Below are positions 8,900 to 18,800 of a stretch of 44,582 nucleotides of DNA, piece by piece. Source of the DNA: Pyronema omphalodes (lineage: Eukaryota > Ascomycota > Pezizomycetes > Pezizales > Pyronemataceae). The stretch is from positions 1-44,582 of the forward strand of contig JAJJXM010000135.1 in NCBI GenBank assembly GCA_024516155.1. Reading direction: 5' to 3'. The notes beneath the pieces are model-generated. The model searched no databases, was not told the DNA's origin, and saw nothing but the letters and a program-made list of their open reading frames with translations. Numbering within the stretch: position 1 is the first letter of the stretch; every line of letters begins with the position of its first letter. A program made the position numbers and the translations under genes.

Positions 8900-11318
8900 T
8901 GATCCGACCACGAAGTGCTCCGCTTCGAAGTGCAAACGACACACCCGGACTCAGAAGCCGCCCTCCAAACTCAACGACTAAACTGGAAGAAAATGGACTG
9001 GGACCTCTCTGCGACCACCCTCCGCGCCTCCTGTGATGATACCGCAGAGCTCTCGGCTCAGTACCACGCCAACCCCACCCCAGAAATCCTCGACGAGTGG
9101 GCCAACACCCTCCGAGACAAGATCAAACAGGCGGCCAAACCCTTCACCCCTGTCCTACAGGTGACCCCTCGATCAAAGAGATGCTGGACCCTGGAGGTAG
9201 CAGCCGCCCGCAAACAAATGACCCTGGCTCGCCGCCACTGGAAACGCATCAGGACCGACGACTACCACACAGCGTATAAGCAGCTACGAAACGCCTACCA
9301 CCGAACTATACGACATGCGAAGGACGCAAAATTCAAGGAATACCTGGCTCAAGCTGAAGGACCAGGCGCGTGGCAAGCGTTCAGGTACACAAACCCTCGT
9401 CGGGCCCAGCTAACCCCCAACCTCCGAGCGACAATAAACGGACAGGAAGCAGAATGTAGCTCGTTCGACTCAAAAATCGAAGACTTCCAGAAACTGTTGC
9501 CTCCACCACCTCGGCCCCCCCCCCCCTGTCCTCCCTCAAGCCCCGCCGAGAACTACAATGGAACACCTTCGCACCGACTGAAATTAAAACCGCCATCTTC
9601 ACCTCCTCGCCGAAGAAGGCATCCGGGCCCGACGGAATTACATTCTTCTGCCTCAGGCAAGTATACCTAGCTATCCCCGACCAAATCGACACGCTCTACG
9701 CCATACTGGCCACGACAGGATACCACCCGCGCTGTTGGCGACAAGCCACAACGGTCATCATCCCAAAGCCCCATAAGCCCGACTCCAGCAACCCGAAGGT
9801 GTACAGACTGATCCTCTCCTAAATTGCCTAGGTCAAGTCCTTGAGAAGCTGATGGCAACACGCTTGGGGGTCATGGCAGACACCCATGGTCTGTTACACA
9901 GGGACCAAATCGGAGGACGCCCTCAGCGATCCGCAGTGGACGCAGCGATGGCATTAGTACACGACGCGGAGATGGGAAAAACTAACGGCATGATAACAAC
10001 TGCAGTCTTTCTAGACGTCCGTGGGGCGTTTGACAATATCTCTGCCGACAGGTTGCAGCAAACCCTCCGCCAACTCGGCTTCCCGAAACTGGTGATCTCA
10101 TGGTGCAAGTCCTTCCTCGTGGACCGCACAATCGCCCTCGCGTTTGATAGCCAAACTGACAGACAACTCCCGGTTAAGACCGGAATCCCGCAATGTTCCC
10201 CCGCGTCGCCCATACTGTTCTTACTATACCTACGGCTGGTATTCGACGAGCTACAACAGGTACACCCCTACGCATGGACGCATAGCTACATAGACGACGT
10301 AGCTATTGTCGTACAGGGCAGAACGCGCAAAGACAACGCACGTGCACTGGGAAAGGTCACGGCGACAGCTTTCAGATGGGCCGACGTGAATGCGGTAGCT
10401 TTCGACGACTCCAAGTCGGAACTACTCCACTTTCACTGGGCTCGCACCCATTACAATCACCGAAGAAGAGAAGGTTAAGTTGCCGAATGGGACAGTGGTC
10501 ACACCGGGTACACAGGGAGGGGAGAAGGACGTAGTACGGTGGATTGGCATGTACTTAGATAAAAGACTTACCTTTAGACAACATGTACATAAGAGAGCAA
10601 CTGCAGCACAAAGGACCCTTAACGCACTGTGTAGGCTCGCACGATACGAGACAGGTCTGACCCCTTCCGCGACGAGAATGATATACCAGGCATGTGTTCA
10701 GTCCACAGCGGACTTTGGCGCGGAGATATGGTGGAACAATCAGAGAGACCTAGCCAACATCCTTCAAACACAGCAAAACACAGCACTCCGCCGGATCCTC
10801 AACGCATTCGCCTCCACACCGGTCCTGGCCCTCCATAAGGAAGCGGCGCTTCCCCCAGTAACGACCCGGCTTAACAACCGGCAGCGGAAGTACGCTCTTC
10901 GAATCCTCACCCTCCTGGCTTCACACCCAATCGTCGAGCGATGCCCCGTCTCCTTTCCTGCTGCCGGAGCCGACGAAGCCTCCATCAACACCGACAAAGA
11001 GTACGACCACCCATGGCATCTGGCCGTACGCCCCCCAACTCGCCACGTCCACACCCTCCGCACCCTCACCCCATGGATCGCGCCCAACGCCGAGATCGAA
11101 GACACCTCGCAGGACGTACCCGATAACGAGTTCGCCACCTCAATCACCACCGACATCCCCACCTCCCCGAAAGACGACGTGGTCGATAAACACCTCCTCC
11201 CACTACACGCTCTCCGCCGCCGCAACAACAGCATCCTACTCTACACGGATGGCTCCAAAAGAAACGGCACGACGGGAGCAGGGTACACCATACCCCACGG
11301 CCTGCCCCGACCAGTCAG
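8900..11318 (+). pseudogene. LINE-2 ORF2, 5' portion (end of endonuclease to RNase H), degenerate
   Basis: The homology runs through the linker with TPRSKRCWTLEV, the reverse transcriptase (IIPKPHKPDSS, FLDVRGAFDNI, YIDDVAIV) and the start of the RNase H (LLYTDGSKRNGTTGAGYTI). It lacks the first about 200 residues with most of the endonuclease. Frame breaks lie at a C run near 9510-9520, at about 9805-9820 and at about 10450-10475. The normally invariant GIPQGSP is GIPQCSP (about 10180-10203), which by itself should harm catalysis. The frame runs into the Gypsy-1 LTR at 11319. It is certainly inactive. Confidence 0.9.
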
Positions 11319-11390
11319 TGTCACGGCTCGAGAATTATTACCTTCCCCCTCCTCGTCACTCATTCACCTATTATCATTCGCTTCATTATC
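11319..11390 (+). repeat. Gypsy-1 5' LTR, left part
   Basis: The first 72 bp of the LTR match the start of the 3' LTR at 19591 up to CATTATC, then homology stops where the ORF1 derivative begins. CGCTTCATTATC here recurs as CGCTTAATTATC at 13395, the target duplication of that insertion. Confidence 0.9.
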
Positions 11391-13393
11391 GAGGACACAC
11401 CTCTAATCAGACCACACGGCAACGGCGACCCCCCCCCCTGCATTCTCAACAACGAGCACCGAAACCCCCGGTTTTCTCATCGGATTCGGATTCGCAGCAC
11501 TCTGTTACGTTATTCTCTGAATTTTCAGGGAATTCTACGTCGTTTTTGTTGACTTTTGTCGCAAAATCAGAGTTTTCACGAGTTTTGGCTTACCCCACCT
11601 CACGAAATGTCGCCAAAACAACGACAGAACAATGCCCAACGATCGAAACGGTCCGAAAACGCGTATAACGTTCTAGCCGACCCTCCTCATGATGGATCCA
11701 ATCCTACTTTTGATGGAAGAGATGGAAAAGTTGATGAAGTTGATGGAAACTTCGCTGGAAAGCCCTTCCAGAGCGTGGTCTTGGCAGGATCACCAGTTCC
11801 TTCGGCTTCAACAAAGCAGAAACAGGCGACAACTGAACCCAGCCTGTTCAGTAAATACCGTCGCCAAATAGTATCTGCAGTTAATGAGGCAGCCTCGCAT
11901 AATGACAACTATGCCACCCTTGACCAACTGTTTGCAGACAACTGGACCGAGTTCATAGGAGCCAGCTACCTGGGGGTACACCAGACCTATCAGGACACAC
12001 AGCGACGCTTCAATACACTCGAGGAATCCATACGCAACAACAACGATCCGATACACGGCAGACTCGACGTCATGATGACAAAATTTAACGATCTGCTCTT
12101 CGAAAACGCGACGCTGCGAGAAGCATACAACTCTACACAGGCAGAAACAGCAGCCCTCAAGGCTGCTGTGGACGCCCTGACGAAGAAAATCGACGAACAG
12201 CAACAAGTCATTTCGGCGCCCCCCTCACCGAACCTCACGGCCTCTTCCTCCGCGATGGAAGAGATGACTATGCAACTGTCCGTCGTCCAACATGACATTC
12301 AAGATGTCCTGGACGCTGTTCGCAACCCTCCTGGCAAGAGAAAGCGAAGGGGAAGCGACCAGAACACCGAACCCACATCACCAACGACCAGAGTACCGGT
12401 CAACCACAAACCGAGAGCTGCATCACCGGTGCGAAGCCTGATGCACTCAAAACATGCGACTACTGCCGCCCAGGACAAGCTTGATGCCCTCAAGCTTACG
12501 TCCCCCCTACCTCTCCTCGCAATCACATCGACCGAAGCGACATCGGAACCTCACCCTGACAGTTCATCTGCTCAGGACACACCTCTACCCGACGCCCCAA
12601 GCACTGCCCCTGCTGAGACCAACGGATGGAAGACTGTGGAGGCGAAGGCTACACAGAGGAAGAAGCAGAAAGCGCAGGAGACGATCCCTACGGCAGCGAC
12701 ACCCAGCAAGACCCCTACAACGAAGAATGGTGGCCGGGGAAAGAATACCCACCAACCCAGAACAACAACCCCCTCTGCAAAGAAGACTTGGGCAGAAGTC
12801 GTCAAGAGCGGAGGCATCAACGTCCAGATTGTGCTGGGGAATGGCAATCTTGGACTGACAACACCACCGACAAGAAGGGGAGAGAGGCGAGGGGGAGCAG
12901 CGAGAAGACTGAGGAAGAAGGAAGGAGAAGGGGAGAGAGGGGGGGAGAAGAGGCGCAGGGCGGGCCCGGGTGTCTCAAAGGGCAAAGAGTCAGGAGACAC
13001 CGGCGGAGGAGTTGAGAGAGGGGAGGAGAGTGGGGGCGTAGGTGGCCCGGCGGCGGTTTAACTTTGCTTTGGTTTTGTTTTTGCTTTGTGGGGGAAATAA
13101 AGGCGGAAAAATGGTTAAAAATGGGAGGGGAAGGGTGGAGGAAATGGGGGAACGACCCGGCGAGGTGGCCTCCGAGCGTACAGGGCTCCTGGAACAGACG
13201 ACGCTTGACGAACAAAAGCACAACGAGACTTGGGGGTCTACAACCCCACACCCTAACGACAAGCTCTGGGGCATACCCAGTGAGAGCCTGGTCTGACACC
13301 CGGGTTTCTTAATTTTGTATTTACTGTAGATTCCGCCATAACCTTACGGTTGGATGCGTGTATGAGTTAATAAATAATAAATAAATAAATAAA
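11391..13393 (+). mobile_element. Non-autonomous LINE derivative: ORF1 joined to a LINE 3'UTR, no ORF2
   Basis: This 2.0 kb unit lies inside the Gypsy-1 5' LTR and is flanked by a 12- to 13-bp duplication (CGCTTCATTATC / CGCTTAATTATC). It starts with a short leader and the conserved ACACGGCAACGGCGACC, carries one long ORF (start 11607), passes into the GA-rich LINE 3'UTR near 12870-12900, and ends with the AACC-TTAC-GGTT stem-loop (13350-13361) and an AAAT tail. There is no reverse transcriptase. The long target duplication and tail show that it moved as one unit by target-primed reverse transcription, presumably using enzymes of a related LINE. Confidence 0.85.
11607..13061 (+). CDS. ORF1 protein of the non-autonomous LINE derivative (chimeric C-terminus)
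   Basis: From ATG 11607 (MSPKQRQNNAQR) the frame is open for 484 residues. The frame is open further upstream, but without an ATG. It has a polar N-terminus, a coiled-coil-like stretch (FENATLREAYNSTQAETAAL), Ser/Thr/Pro-rich linkers and basic patches (GKRKRRG, ATQRKKQK). GWKTVE and KTWAEVVKSGG resemble the segment just before the knuckles of LINE ORF1 proteins. No CCHC knuckle is left. From about residue 425 the frame translates the GA-rich 3'UTR into an Arg/Gly/Glu-rich tail and stops there by chance. The N-terminal half is shared with fragments at 7434-8887, 22375-23001 and 35683-35997. I infer RNA binding; the lost knuckles make that uncertain. Confidence 0.75.
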   Translation: MSPKQRQNNAQRSKRSENAYNVLADPPHDGSNPTFDGRDGKVDEVDGNFAGKPFQSVVLAGSPVPSASTKQKQATTEPSLFSKYRRQIVSAVNEAASHNDNYATLDQLFADNWTEFIGASYLGVHQTYQDTQRRFNTLEESIRNNNDPIHGRLDVMMTKFNDLLFENATLREAYNSTQAETAALKAAVDALTKKIDEQQQVISAPPSPNLTASSSAMEEMTMQLSVVQHDIQDVLDAVRNPPGKRKRRGSDQNTEPTSPTTRVPVNHKPRAASPVRSLMHSKHATTAAQDKLDALKLTSPLPLLAITSTEATSEPHPDSSSAQDTPLPDAPSTAPAETNGWKTVEAKATQRKKQKAQETIPTAATPSKTPTTKNGGRGKNTHQPRTTTPSAKKTWAEVVKSGGINVQIVLGNGNLGLTTPPTRRGERRGGAARRLRKKEGEGERGGEKRRRAGPGVSKGKESGDTGGGVERGEESGGVGGPAAV

Positions 13394-14474
13394 TCGCTTA
13401 ATTATCCAGCACTCGTTTGTTTATTTATTTCTATTATCCTTCGGTCTTCGATCATCACTCGTCACTCGCCTGGGTTAGGGTTACGCTCAATTCCCAAATT
13501 GTCAAAAAGGTGACGTGACCTACCCCCAGGGTTAGGGGTCAGCTCGGATCCCTCTTCGGAAATTCCATACCTACGGTCTACCGATCATCTTATCCGATTA
13601 GATAAGATCGGTCACGTGTTCTAATCAGTAGTAGATCAGTATGCACGCGCACTGGTCTACTAATGTGCGCACACGTGACTAGGGCTAGGGCACGATCATC
13701 TTACCGATAAGATAAGATCTAGTCATGTGACCTTATCAGTATTGCACCATCTTTCCAATCGCAGCTGATCTGGATTCACGTGACTAGGGTTAGGGTTGCA
13801 CCCGCACGCACACAAACTAGGGTTAGGTTTGTGACCGTACGCGCACAGCTAGGGTTAGGGTTACGGACGCACGCGCACGATTAGGGTTACAGAAGCGCGC
13901 GCGTGACTACGCTTAGGGTTACGCTAGCGCGCACGCGAAGTACGCTACCGCGCACGCGAGTTACGCTATCGCGCACGCGAGATACGCTAACGAGCGCGCG
14001 ACGAGGCTGTGCACGCAAACACGCTAATTTGGTACGAACGCGTTAGCGCGTCTAGAACGCGCAACCGCGACCGCGTTGTTTACTTAGTTATTTTTCGGGA
14101 AAAATCTGCAAGTAGTGGCTCGGCGTGTAAGGAGGAAAAATTGTATGTAAGAGGATTGTTGCTTTGTTTGTTTATTTTGTTTTTCTTTTCTCCTTACACA
14201 GTTATTTGTTTATTTACAAATACAAATACTTTGTCGAAATCTTTGTTTACGTCCTCGTCCTCGTTCCCGTCTTTGGATCTCTTTGTTCCTTGAAATCTTT
14301 GTTTATTTCCTTGAACTTCTAAACACAGAAAGTCTTTAAGTTGATGCTCGACACAGCTTAAGAGTTTCTAACGTTGAAGTTATTATAAGGTTATATCCAT
14401 TGAACTCAAGAGTGAATAATTGAGAAGAGCCCTCAGGTTCTCCGTCAGCTATCTCTCCCTTGTTCGCCGTTACA
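13394..14474 (+). repeat. Gypsy-1 5' LTR, right part (promoter, R and U5)
   Basis: This 1.08 kb aligns without net length change to 19649-20729. It carries several GGGTTAGGGTTA-type motifs, CACGTG and GATAAG sites, a 4 x 21 bp GC-rich tandem array (13920-14003), a degenerate TATA (TGTATGTAAG), and TTACACAGTTAT at 14194-14205, which pairs with the primer site. It ends ...CGCCGTTACA. Confidence 0.92.
13920..14003 (+). repeat. Tandem 21-bp CG-rich array in the Gypsy-1 LTR
   Basis: Four units start TACGCTA and continue with a CGCGCACGCG-type core. Three are very alike and the fourth has drifted. The array is repeated at 20175-20258 in the 3' LTR. Alternating purine-pyrimidine (GCGCACGCG) could favour Z-DNA. 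A role as an upstream activating array is possible but not shown. Confidence 0.85.
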
Positions 14475-14476
14475 AC

Positions 14477-14488
14477 ATAACTGTGTAA
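14477..14488 (+). promoter_or_regulatory. Gypsy-1 primer binding site, complementary to its own LTR
   Basis: ATAACTGTGTAA starts two bases after the LTR end. It is the exact reverse complement of TTACACAGTTAT at 14194-14205 inside the 5' LTR. In Tf1-type elements the 5' end of the RNA folds back onto such a site and primes minus-strand DNA. The match is 12 bp and does not extend. No tRNA 3' end that I recognise fits. Confidence 0.75.
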
Positions 14489-14537
14489 TCAAGACCTGCC
14501 GGCTCTACCGTCAACTCTCGATTACAGCAAGCTTTAC

Positions 14538-14708
14538 ATGCTCCACAACCTCTGGTTCTACGAATTCATCAACCTATTACCGATTTTCCGTTCCCTCGAA
14601 AACCCCGTCGTCCTCGACGAAATCGAAATTGCTCGACAACTCGGAAACGAATACGCAGCAACTCGAATTCAATATAACAACGAAACCAACATCTGGCACC
14701 TCCGTTAA
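14538..14708 (+). CDS. Short ORF between primer site and gag of Gypsy-1
   Basis: An ATG at 14538 opens 56 codons (MLHNLWFYEF... to NIWHLR) and stops 9 nt before the gag ATG. It lies in the leader of the genomic RNA. It has no motif I recognise and may be a leader uORF, or a remnant of an upstream gag extension in another frame. Confidence 0.3.
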   Translation: MLHNLWFYEFINLLPIFRSLENPVVLDEIEIARQLGNEYAATRIQYNNETNIWHLR

Positions 14709-14717
14709 TCCCTCAAA

Positions 14718-15835
14718 ATGGACCAAAATGACAATGTCGTCGTGGCCCTGTACCTCAACGAAGCCGAAAGGTTGGAGGTCGAACAGGACCCCACGAAGAT
14801 CAAATTGGTCCGCAACGCCGTAAAGGAATACGAACGAGACTGTCAACTTAGAGACGACCTCCGAGTCGAACTCACAGAAGCTCGAAAGGACAACTCCCTC
14901 TACGCTCAACGAATTACCGATTTGGATAGGGATCTCGAAAGCGCCAACGCCTCCGTTCGACTCCTACAAGCTCTCACAAGAACGGTCCCCTTCCGAATAC
15001 CCGTCCTATCGAATTACCTCACCCACCTGAGTTCTCTGGTGAACGCAAGGAACTCCTGAACTTCATCTCGAAGGTCAGATCCAAGCTCGCCGGGGACTCC
15101 TCCCCTTTTACCGATGATCAACATAAGCTACGTTATACTTATGGATATCTCAAAGGCAACGCTCAGAATCAAATTCAACCCTACGTCCTTACAGATGAGA
15201 TTAAGCTTAAGGACGTTGAGGCTCTCATTACAATTCTGGAAGCTGCCTTCGGAGATCCTGATCAAGTTGGTACTGCATCTGCGGAATTGGATAAACTTCA
15301 ACAGGGCAACCGTGAGTTGAGCCAATACTACGCAGAGTTCCAACGATTAATGGCTATCTTGAACTACGATGAAAACGCAAAGAAGGCTGCTCTGAAGCGT
15401 GGTCTCTCTCGAGACCTTCAGACCAGTCTTGTTTACCAAGCCGAAGAACCTTAGAACTTCACCAAATTTGTGGATCTTTGTATGAAGCTAGATTATAGGA
15501 TTCGAGCTCATTCAAACACCACAAAGCGGCACGTTCCTTCGGTCCCCAGTCGTTCCAGCTCCATGCCGTCTCGCCCGGCGTCCCACCCAACGAATACCAA
15601 TAGTGGTAATTACGGATCGGCCCCCATGGACCTATCAGCTTCCCAAAAGGCTCAGAACCAACGCCGTCGTGATGAACGAATGGCTAAGGGACTCTGTCTT
15701 TATTGTGGATCAGCCGATCACTTCAAGAACGAATGTTCTACGTTGGCAGCAAACAACTCCCGCAAGATTCGCCTAGCCGCCGCCGAGGTTTTGGATATCC
15801 CAACAAACCCCGACGTCGACCAGGGAAAAGAGTAG
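14718..15835 (+). pseudogene. Gypsy-1 gag with one frameshift and one stop
   Basis: The gene starts at ATG 14718 (MDQNDNVVVALYLNEAERLE) with a coiled-coil-like N-terminus. Near 14985-15000 the coding frame changes; the other frame continues with PPEFSGERKELLNFISKVR, a typical gypsy capsid start, and goes through the capsid. A TAG at 15452-15454 then interrupts it. The last part, 15455-15835, holds LDYRIRAHS, a Ser/Pro-rich linker and one CCHC knuckle, CLYCGSADHFKNEC. Gag would form the particle and bind RNA. A copy with both lesions cannot make whole Gag. Confidence 0.88.
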
Positions 15836-18800
15836 TCAATCAACAGCCTGTTGGCTCTGTTGTTGGACCAGCCCCTGCCTCGTCTTTTGTTTCATCTCAG
15901 GAAATCGTTTATGTATCCGCTAGTTCTTTGTCAAGTAAACAAGAAAACGAATTGGATGGGAATCATTTGGTCGTGCCATGTACACTAACTGAACACAATA
16001 CCAGAGTCGATACTCATGCTCTCGTAGACTGCGGATGCACAGGAATTTCCTTCATGAACGAAGACTTCGCACGCCAACACAACTTCCCCCGTTATCAATT
16101 AAAAAACCCCAAAATGGTTGAAGTAATTGATGGTCGACCTATTTCATCAGGAGACATCACCGAATACGTTGAAGTCGAATGTACAATAGGAGACCATCAT
16201 GAATTACTAACTGCCTACGTTACTCGGCTTGGTCATTATCCCCTCGTTTTAGGAATCCCATGGCTTCGTAAACACGATGTTACAATAAACTTCGCCGACA
16301 ACGATATCAAATTCTCATCACCGAACTGCCTCCCCCACCGAACCACGTTAACACCCACCCCTGTTAAGAGTATTGCTCCGAAACAACAGAATAAGATCTG
16401 TGCTATTTCAGCTACGACGTTTCGACGAATCGTAAACAATGCCAACAACCGTTACGGAAAAGTCGAACAATTCTCCTTATCTTTGAATGAAATCACCACA
16501 GCTCTTCAACCAGAGAAAGAGGAACCGGATCTTAAGACTATTGTACCACCCGAATACCACCAGTACTTGGGAATCTTCGAGAAAGTCAATGCCGATAAGT
16601 TACCGCCCCATCGACCGTCGGATCACAAGATATCACTCGTCGATGGTTTTCAGCCTCCCTTCGGCCCCCTTTACTCCCTATCACGTCCAGAGTTGGAGGA
16701 ATTGAAACGTTGGTTAGATGAAAACCTCACCAAAGGTTTCATCCGTGCTTCTTCATCCCCAGCGGCTGCTCCTATTCTTTTCGTAAAGAAAGGCGATGGT
16801 TCATTGCGTTTGGTGGTCGATTATCGTGGAATCAACGCCGGAACAATCAAGAATCGCTACCCTCTTCCCCTGATGCAGGATACCTTAATGAACCTTTCAA
16901 GAGCTAAGTGGTTCACTAAGCTCGACATTAGGGGAGCGTATAACTTAATACGTATGGCAAATGGGGAAGATTGGAACACCGCTTTTCGTACCCGGTACGG
17001 ATTATTCGAATCATTGGTTATGCCCTTCGGACTTACCAATGCCCCTGCAACGTTTCAGAACTTCATTAACGACGTATTGGCACCTTACCTTGATCGATTC
17101 TGTACTGCCTATTTGGATGACACCCTGATCTATTCGGATAATCTCGAAGAACATAAACAACATGTTAAATTGATCCTCGAAGCATTCGAAAAAGCAGGGT
17201 TACATCTCAAACCAGAGAAATGCGAGTTCCATCAGAAGGAAGTAAAGTACTTGGGACTCATCATCAGTACAGAAGGAATAAAAATGGACCCTGAAAAGAT
17301 TACTGCAGTTCGAGATTGGGAATCTCCCCGAAACCTCAAAGATGTTAGAGCATTTTTGGGTTTTGCAAACTTTTATCGACGTTTCGTTAAGAACTATTCA
17401 AAAATAGTCCAACCTCTCACGTTACTCACACGTAAAGGAGTTCCTTTCGTCTGGTCGGAATCCAAACAACAGGCCTTTGAGGAATTGAAATCGACATTTT
17501 CATCCGCCCCCGTTTTGGCTCGTTTCGACCCAGATCGGGATGTTATTGTCGAAACCGATGCTTCTGATTATGTCTCTGCCGGAGTTCTTTCTCAATATGA
17601 TGACGAAGGAATCTTACATCCTATTGCTTACTTCTCAAAGAAACATTCCCCCGCCGAATGTAATTATGAGATATACGATAAAGAACTCATGGCTATCGTC
17701 CGGGCTTTCGAAGAATGGCGTCCCGAATTACAATCTGTTATTAAGCCCATTCGAGTACTGTCCGATCATAAGAATCTGGAATATTTTACTTCGACAAAGC
17801 TCTTGAACCGCCGTCAAGCCCGTTGGTCCCAGTTCTTGTCTCAGTTTAATTTTAAGATTGTTTACCGCCCCGGTACCGCAGGCGGTAAACCAGACGCACT
17901 GACTCGTCGATCCGGAGATCTGCCTAACGAGGGGGATGAACGCTCCCTAGAGAACCACACAACGATCATTAAGCCAGAGAATATCCTTCACGTTGCGGCT
18001 GTTACCCCCAGTAATCAACAAACAATAACGAATTCGCAACAAACCGTAATACCGGACCCACAACAAACAAACCCCACCTTATCCCAGCTCTTCACGGAAG
18101 CCTACGAGAAAGACCCATTCCCTACTAAGGTCATTGAAATGCTAAACAATAACACTCGTTATTGTAAAGACATTACATTAGCTGAATGTACAGTAAACAA
18201 TAACCGTTTACTCTACCGGGGATGTTTATGGGTCCCGAATTACGAACCTCTACGATTACACCTAATGCAACAACACCACGACTCTCCTACGGCTGGACAC
18301 CCAGGTACATCTAAAACATTAGAATACCTCTCAAGAACCTATACGTGGCCCCAGATGAGGACAGACGTGGAAAGATATATTCGAAATTGTCATACCTGCC
18401 AACGTTCGAAACCTACCAGACATGCCCCGTTTCGTATCCTACGTCCACTACCTACTCCAGAAAGACCCTGGCAGGACATATCAATGGACTTCGTAACAGG
18501 ATTACCATGGTCCAATGGGTGTGATGCAATTTGGGTAGTTGTGGATAGATTAACCAAAGAACGACATCTGATTGCCTGTCGAACAGACATCGACGCAAAG
18601 GAATTATCGTCTTTGTTTATTACCCACATCTTTCGATTGCATGGACTCCCTCTTACCATTATCTCTGATCGAGGACCCCAATTCGCTGCCTTGTTTTGGA
18701 AGAATCTCTGTCGACGTTTGGGAATTGAGCCTCGATTATCTACGGCATTCCATCCCCAAACGGACGGTCAAACAGAACGAATGAACGCCATTATGGAACA

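Noticed and set aside
12817..13299. 160-residue minus-strand frame and its relatives at 24717 and 545
   Set aside because: They are antisense shadows of the GA-rich LINE 3'UTR and appear wherever that UTR does.
13463..13900. A telomere or subtelomere, from TTAGGG repeats
   Set aside because: The motifs are few, spaced, and occur identically in both LTRs of an element flanked by a target duplication. They belong to the LTR.
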